Assembly: GCA_012960155.1 (NCBI GenBank) | Contig: DUBU01000001.1 | Location: forward strand, 1-57,189 | DNA length: 57,189 nt | Source of the DNA: Micavibrio sp. | Lineage (GTDB): Bacteria; Pseudomonadota; Alphaproteobacteria; Micavibrionales; Micavibrionaceae | Direction: 5' to 3' | Shown: in pieces, positions 52,583 to 57,189 of the stretch | How the letters are laid out: each line of letters starts with the position of its first letter | How positions within the stretch are numbered: position 1 is the first letter of the stretch | The notes under the pieces: model-generated | Told to the model about the DNA's origin: nothing | Database searches by the model: none | Seen by the model: the letters and a program-made list of their open reading frames with translations, nothing else | Made by a program: the position numbers and the translations under genes

Positions 52583-53413
52583 TTATTTAGGCTCGGGCGG
52601 GTCGTAAGTCATCTCGAGCAGGCGACGGTTGGTATGGCCGCGGGCAATCGCTTTCAGATGTTCTTTGGTCAGGCCCGTTGCGAACATGGCACTAAGATCT
52701 ACAGGAATACGATCGCCTGTATGTTTGTTTTCGACATAGCCCTTATCCATATGCTCGAGTATAACCTGCGCCATCTTTTGCAGTGTCTTTTCATTGGCTT
52801 CAAACCATACGGTCTGGCGGCCTTTATCTTCGGGTGCGATGCTCTCGTTACAAAGAACGTGCAGCTCATGGGTTAGATCAGGGCAATCAATTTCGGCCCA
52901 GCCGAGTTTTTTATAGGCGTTTAGGGAGGGCACATTCTCGGGTAAAATCTCTGTAACGATTTTGCGCTGTGGCGGCGTGTTCCACCATTCATTCAGGGTT
53001 AGGGCGGCAATAACAATTTGGGCTGTTTTATATCCGCCAAGGCTGGCAAGGCTCGTACCGATCTCTGTGTGTAAATGACTGCTGCGCTTGTCTTTGCGCA
53101 CGTCATAGGCAAAGGACAATGTCTTTACAGCGCCTGAATGCGTGTTGAATAAAAAGGCAACATGACTGCGATCTATGGCATATTCGAAAACATCTTTTTC
53201 GCGCTTCACAACAAAATTATGCGGATCTATCTTTGTCTTGGTCTCAGGTTCAAACAACTTGCCGATGCGCTGCCGATCAGCGGCACCCGAAAAGGCAAGC
53301 TTTAGGGAGATTCTATCTTCGGAACAAGGCTCTTCTACGGGAGTAGGTTCCGGATCAGGTTGCGCATTGAAGCCGAAGAGTTTTTTCAAACTCTTGATAA
53401 AAGGGAAGGCCAT
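52583..53413 (-). CDS. GNAT-like protein with C-terminal extension, paralogue B
   Basis: 276 aa. The N-terminus has a basic, hydrophobic patch (AFPFIKSLKKLFGF) that could bind membrane, then a GNAT-like centre (AFLFNTHSGAVKTLSFAYD, SLASLGGYKTAQIVIAAL, ILPENVPSLNAYKKLGWAEI: the classic N-x-x-S-x-x-x-Y-K-K-x-G-W end) and the extension WFEANEKTLQKMAQVILEHM...TGDRIPVDLSAMFATGLTKE shared with paralogue A. Confidence 0.6.
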   Translation of the reverse strand: MAFPFIKSLKKLFGFNAQPDPEPTPVEEPCSEDRISLKLAFSGAADRQRIGKLFEPETKTKIDPHNFVVKREKDVFEYAIDRSHVAFLFNTHSGAVKTLSFAYDVRKDKRSSHLHTEIGTSLASLGGYKTAQIVIAALTLNEWWNTPPQRKIVTEILPENVPSLNAYKKLGWAEIDCPDLTHELHVLCNESIAPEDKGRQTVWFEANEKTLQKMAQVILEHMDKGYVENKHTGDRIPVDLSAMFATGLTKEHLKAIARGHTNRRLLEMTYDPPEPK

Positions 53414-53480
53414 CGATCTCTGTTCAACTCTTTAATTTTTTAGCGTCTGTTTTCAGACTGTAAAGAGTATTACACGATTC

Positions 53481-54014
53481 TTAGGCTTTGTCTTTCGCTC
53501 TTTCAACGCCTTCGAGAATCATTTGCTTGGCAACATCAACGTCTTGCCAGCCTAATGTCTTTGCCCACTTGCCGTCTTCCAGATCTTTGTAGTGAGAAAA
53601 GAAATGCTCGATCTGGTCACGGTGCACCTGACGAAGACCTGTATAGTTCTCGACATCGCTGTAATAGGGGTGAACTTTGTTCGTTGGAACAGCAATGATT
53701 TTCTCATCCTGACCGCCGTCATCTTCCATCATCATAACGCCGACAGGGCGAGCGGGGATAATAGCACCCGGCATGATAGGGGAGCGCATCAGCACCAGCA
53801 CATCAACAGGGTCGCCGTCACCGGAAAGCGTGTGCGGGATGAAGCCGTAGTTACCTGGATAGTACATGGCAGTATGAAGAATGCGGTCAACAAACATCGC
53901 GCCGCTGTCTTTATCCAGCTCGTATTTTACGGGAACGCCGCCCAGAGGGTTTTCAATGATCACATTGAATTCGTGAGGAATGTTATCGCCGTATGAAATT
54001 TTATCGAGATGCAT
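53481..54014 (-). CDS. ppa: inorganic pyrophosphatase
   Basis: 177 aa from ATG 54014 (AAGGATC upstream), the standard family-I length; the frame to 54050 adds a non-homologous leader. Active-site residues in VKYELDKDSGAMFVDR, YPGNYGFIPHTLSGDGDPVD and VLVLMRSPIMPG. It pulls biosynthetic reactions forward by hydrolysing pyrophosphate. Stands alone. Confidence 0.96.
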   Translation of the reverse strand: MHLDKISYGDNIPHEFNVIIENPLGGVPVKYELDKDSGAMFVDRILHTAMYYPGNYGFIPHTLSGDGDPVDVLVLMRSPIMPGAIIPARPVGVMMMEDDGGQDEKIIAVPTNKVHPYYSDVENYTGLRQVHRDQIEHFFSHYKDLEDGKWAKTLGWQDVDVAKQMILEGVERAKDKA

Positions 54015-54112
54015 ATGCTGATCCTTGGAATTAGTCGTTACTTCACCCAAGAGATATAGTTAAAGATCTAAAAGTTCAAGATATTTGTTAGCACTCGCAG
54101 CAAGAAATATGA

Positions 54113-55132
54113 CTAAATATTTGTTTTACGAGGATCAAAGGCATCGCGCACCGCTTCACCGATAAATGTCAGCAAGGATAGCATCAAGGCGAGACTGACA
54201 AATGCCGCGATACCAAGCCATGGTGCTTGCAGGTTGTTCTTCCCCTGTGCCAGCAGTTCACCCAATGACGGGCTGCCCGGTGGCAAGCCAAGACCAAGGA
54301 AGTCAAGACTTGTGAGCGCTGTAATCGAGCCTGTCAGAATAAACGGCATCAATGTCATTGTCGCCACCATCGCGTTGGGCAAAACATGACGACGCATGAT
54401 TGTCAGGTTGGAAACGCCAAGCGCTGTCGCCGCGCGAATGTAATCAAAGTTACGGGTACGCAGGAATTCCGCACGCACCACATCAACAAGGCTGACCCAT
54501 GAAAACAGCAGCAGGATGAATAGCAATGTCCAGAAGCCTGGTACAAACATCGAGGCAAAGATAATCAGGATGTATAGCACAGGCATCGAGGACCAGACTT
54601 CGATCACGCGCTGCATAATCATATCCAGCCAGCCGCCGTAATATCCCTGAAACGCACCGGCTGTAATGCCGATGATAGAACTGATCAGTGTCAGTGTTAG
54701 GCCAAATAGAACGGAAATACGAAACCCGTAAATGACGCGCGCCACAACATCGCGCCCTTGGTCATCGGTGCCGAGCAGGTTGTCGCTAGTCGGCGGCGAT
54801 GGCGCAGGTTGCGGCAGATTGTAGTTAATCGTGTCATAGGAATAACGAATGGGCGCCCAGATCATCCAGCCTTTTTCTTCGATAAGCTCTTTGACGAAAG
54901 GGTCGCGGTAATCGGCTTCGGTTTCAAAGTCTCCGCCGAATTCTGTCTCAGCGTAAAATTTGAAAACGGGTGCGTAAAGTCCGCCATCATAGCTGACCAG
55001 CAGCGGCTTATCATTGGCCAGAAACTCAGCCCCCAAACATAGCACAAACAGAAACAGGAATATCCATAGGCTGTAAAAGCCGCGTTTATTGGCCTTGAAT
55101 TGTGCTAATCGTCTTTGGGTAATCGGTGACAT
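54113..55132 (-). CDS. yejE: peptide ABC transporter permease YejE
   Basis: 339 aa. An OppC-type N-terminal helix (~18-38), a periplasmic loop with YAPVFKFYAETEFGGDFETE typical of YejE, then five membrane helices with the DppC EAA loop ALGVSNLTIMRRHVLPNAM. It pairs with YejB (window end) and YejF (39.7 kb). Oddly, two unrelated genes separate it from yejB. Confidence 0.93.
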   Translation of the reverse strand: MSPITQRRLAQFKANKRGFYSLWIFLFLFVLCLGAEFLANDKPLLVSYDGGLYAPVFKFYAETEFGGDFETEADYRDPFVKELIEEKGWMIWAPIRYSYDTINYNLPQPAPSPPTSDNLLGTDDQGRDVVARVIYGFRISVLFGLTLTLISSIIGITAGAFQGYYGGWLDMIMQRVIEVWSSMPVLYILIIFASMFVPGFWTLLFILLLFSWVSLVDVVRAEFLRTRNFDYIRAATALGVSNLTIMRRHVLPNAMVATMTLMPFILTGSITALTSLDFLGLGLPPGSPSLGELLAQGKNNLQAPWLGIAAFVSLALMLSLLTFIGEAVRDAFDPRKTNI

Positions 55133-55180
55133 GGCCTAGATTGTATCGCATAGACCATGTGATGCAATATCGATTTGCGC

Positions 55181-55441
55181 TTAATGCACTGTATCGTTGG
55201 CAATGCCTGCTTTTAGAGCCAGATTAATGCGATCACGAATTTGAACGAGGCGATCTGTACGCACGCTAATTCTTTTAGAGATATCTTCGAGTTCTTGTTT
55301 GGTCTGAACCATCAGCAGGTTTTTCTCCAGCATTGTCTCGGCAATCAGCTCCAGCGCTTTCAGGCGCTCTTCGTCTGTAGGCTCGGGCTTGTCCTGCAGG
55401 TCTTTCAGAAAGCTCTTAACTTTTGTGTTCAGCATTTTCAT
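55181..55441 (-). CDS. small coiled-coil protein, 86 aa
   Basis: Two helices, ~20-50 and 50-80, with heptad spacing (ALELIAETMLEKNLLMVQTK, ISVRTDRLVQIRDRINLAL). No signal peptide. Starts at ATG 55441 or 55435. It sits between yejE and the P-loop gene, 48 bases upstream of yejE on the same strand. Unrecognised. Confidence 0.55.
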   Translation of the reverse strand: MKMLNTKVKSFLKDLQDKPEPTDEERLKALELIAETMLEKNLLMVQTKQELEDISKRISVRTDRLVQIRDRINLALKAGIANDTVH

Positions 55442-55530
55442 GATCTGTCTGTTTCCAATCAGTATGGCTTAACCTAACAGAGACCATGATTTGAATGCAA
55501 GATTTTTTGACATAATTATTAAATTTTGTT

Positions 55531-56262
55531 ATGAATAACGTACAAATTTACAGGGTGAATACGGCACAAATGCAGCAGTCACAGTCGATTCAGAATGCTT
55601 TCATGGTCGGTACACGCAATTCGATGATTAGCGTGGGGCAAATGCTAGGCCGTAATCTATTGCTCTCGGCGCGTCCTGATCCTCATAAACCTATTATTAT
55701 ATCGGTTCACGGCACAGAAGGCTGCGGCAAGTCTCTGATCTCCGAAGTGATGGCAGAGAGTATTAATGGCCTTAAATATACTTTTGATTTGGCATTATGC
55801 CTGCGCGACCATGTCGCAAAGTCCGATTATGAAATGCAGTTTCTCGACATCGCATATCCGGGGCGCACGCGTATCGAGCGTTTATGTGCGCAAGATGATC
55901 GTATCGCCCATGCACTGAGCATCCGACAAAAACAAGGCGTCAGCTTTTTTCACAACGCCCCAGAAGCAAGGCCGGATTTATATGATGTAGATATCAGGGT
56001 ATGTAGTGTCGGGCCCATGCGTAACATGACCCTGGGCAGTATTTATGGTGATGATTTTCTACAGCCGATAACAAAAGAAGAAATTAGGGAGCAGGGCTTG
56101 CTGGAAGCTTATAACAGACACGCTCGCTATCAAGGCAAAGGCTGGGTGCGTTATCTCGCCATTGATATTCGAAACCCTGAAGTTTTCAAGCCTGAGTTCG
56201 TTCAGCAGGCCAGCCAATTTGCCGACCCCGCGGCGCGCGTGAGATTGGCGTCGCTGTCATAA
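55531..56262 (+). CDS. P-loop NTPase-like protein
   Basis: 243 aa. A Walker A motif, IISVHGTEGCGKSLISEVM (~57-75), reminiscent of TsaE/AAA-type ATPases, and a later ARYQGKGWVRYLAIDIRNP strand. No clear Walker B is identified. It is on the plus strand, against the yej genes, with a 10-base gap to the yejB stop. Function unknown; the insertion splits yejB from yejE. Confidence 0.6.
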   Translation: MNNVQIYRVNTAQMQQSQSIQNAFMVGTRNSMISVGQMLGRNLLLSARPDPHKPIIISVHGTEGCGKSLISEVMAESINGLKYTFDLALCLRDHVAKSDYEMQFLDIAYPGRTRIERLCAQDDRIAHALSIRQKQGVSFFHNAPEARPDLYDVDIRVCSVGPMRNMTLGSIYGDDFLQPITKEEIREQGLLEAYNRHARYQGKGWVRYLAIDIRNPEVFKPEFVQQASQFADPAARVRLASLS

Positions 56263-56272
56263 CGCATTGATC

Positions 56273-57189
56273 TTAAACGTGGCGGGCTTCGAAATCGATG
56301 CGCGGGTCAACCCATACGTAAACAAGGTCACGAATAAGTGTCATCACCAGGCCAATCAGCGCAAAGATATACAGCGTGCCTAACACCACAGGGTAGTCAC
56401 GATTTATGATTGACTCATAACCCAGCAATCCCAAGCCATCGAGAGAGAAGATCACTTCAATAAGCAGTGAACCGGTAAAGAAGATCGACAAAAACGCACT
56501 TGGAAAACCGGCAATAACAATCAGCATGGCATTGCGGAATACGTGCCCGTACAAAACCTGCTTTTCTGCCAGACCTTTTGCACGAGCAGTCAATACATAT
56601 TGTTTGTTTATCTCGTCCAGAAACGAGTTTTTGGTCAGCATGGTAAGGCCTGCAAAACCGCTAATCACCATCGCCAGAATGGGCAAAGTCATGTGCCAGA
56701 AATAATCACCGATCAGCTGCAGCGTCGACATGTCCTGCCAGTTATCTGAAAGGATACCGCGCAGCGGAAAGATGTCAAAATAGCGCCCGCCCGCAAATAA
56801 GATGATAAGCAAAATCGCAAACATGAAGGACGGAATGGCATAGCCGATAAAGACAACAGCACTTGACCAGATATCGAACGCTTGCCCGTCACGTACAGCC
56901 TTCTTGATGCCGAGCGGGATAGAAATCAGATAGATAATAAGTGTCGACCACAGACCGAGTGAAATGGATACGGGCATCTTTTCCAGCACCAGATCAATCA
57001 CACTAATATTGCGGTAGTAGCTCTCGCCCAGATCAAAGCGTGCGTAATTCCAGACCATTGTCGCAAAACGCTCATAGGCAGGCTTATCAAACCCGTACAT
57101 CTTTTCGAGTTCGGCAATGAAGGCAGGATCAAGGCCTTGCGCGCCGCGATACTGGCTTGTTTGCCCTGTGCTCATCGCAGCACCGCCAG
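56273..57189 (-). CDS. yejB: peptide ABC transporter permease YejB, 5' end beyond the window
   Basis: About 305 residues are visible; the frame stays open to the window edge, so the N-terminal helix and periplasmic loop (~60 residues by comparison with typical YejB) are missing. [33 protein letters not shown] and the EAA loop [20 protein letters not shown] identify YejB. The apparent ATG at 57175 is internal. Ends in [14 protein letters not shown] as expected. Confidence 0.93.
   Translation of the reverse strand, partial: GGAAMSTGQTSQYRGAQGLDPAFIAELEKMYGFDKPAYERFATMVWNYARFDLGESYYRNISVIDLVLEKMPVSISLGLWSTLIIYLISIPLGIKKAVRDGQAFDIWSSAVVFIGYAIPSFMFAILLIILFAGGRYFDIFPLRGILSDNWQDMSTLQLIGDYFWHMTLPILAMVISGFAGLTMLTKNSFLDEINKQYVLTARAKGLAEKQVLYGHVFRNAMLIVIAGFPSAFLSIFFTGSLLIEVIFSLDGLGLLGYESIINRDYPVVLGTLYIFALIGLVMTLIRDLVYVWVDPRIDFEARHV

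Noticed and set aside
1-57189. tRNA genes, CRISPR arrays, transposases, integrases, att sites
   Set aside because: Scanned spacers by eye; no cloverleaf, regularly spaced repeat or recombinase gene found.

Overview
The window reads as a bacterial chromosome segment from an alphaproteobacterium of moderate GC. The lineage call rests on the MipZ division-plane ATPase, a ChpT-type phosphotransferase, a CheA-CheW-CheY-CheB-CheR operon placed next to chpT, the peptide-transporter genes yejB/E/F, and a queuosine-precursor transporter. Gene content and the set of pilin-like adhesins would suit a Micavibrio-like relative, but that is inference. I saw no rRNA, tRNA, CRISPR array, transposase or phage block.

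Layout. 1-7.1 kb: end of a ferritin-like DUF455 gene, a sterol desaturase/creatininase fusion, a strongly structured intergenic RNA candidate (about 2879-3030), an unknown gene and aconitase. 7.1-15.8 kb: an orphan terminator/sRNA candidate, SIMPL and TerB-like proteins, two tandem small exported paralogues, an LRAT-like protein, SpoIIAA-like protein, YhhQ, FkbM methyltransferase, TspO, a zinc metallopeptidase, a homocysteine methyltransferase and a GIY-YIG gene bracketed by REP-like palindromes. 15.8-22.8 kb: lepA coupled to a zinc-ribbon membrane protein, several unknown genes, a YafK-like L,D-transpeptidase, an I78 inhibitor, and an AT-rich four-gene cassette of very small proteins (two of them below 60 aa).

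22.9-34.6 kb is one long leftward block: mipZ - dnaJ-like - galU - pgm - chpT - cheA - cheW - cheY - cheB - cheR - purH. It links cell-cycle/polarity control, sugar-nucleotide supply for envelope polysaccharide, and chemotaxis signalling. cheW carries an apparent single-base deletion that replaces its last strand. 34.7-41.3 kb: aminopeptidase P, an XRE-like protein, rpsU, gamma-glutamyltranspeptidase, two small exported proteins and yejF.

41.4-46.8 kb is the most unusual region: a FlgN-like gene followed by three large class III-type prepilins (405, 819 and 418 aa) that share a head domain and a cysteine-bearing C-terminal module. Two carry a phage-tail-fibre-like GVGT-TP-K-HV-GDI segment and the middle one carries a long cysteine-rich repeat array. 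No pilus assembly machinery accompanies them. They look like surface tip adhesins. 46.8-57.2 kb: argF, GNAT-type proteins, an EEP-family membrane protein, an M20 amidohydrolase, pyrophosphatase, yejE, a P-loop protein and the 3' part of yejB. The yej transporter genes are therefore dispersed rather than in one operon.
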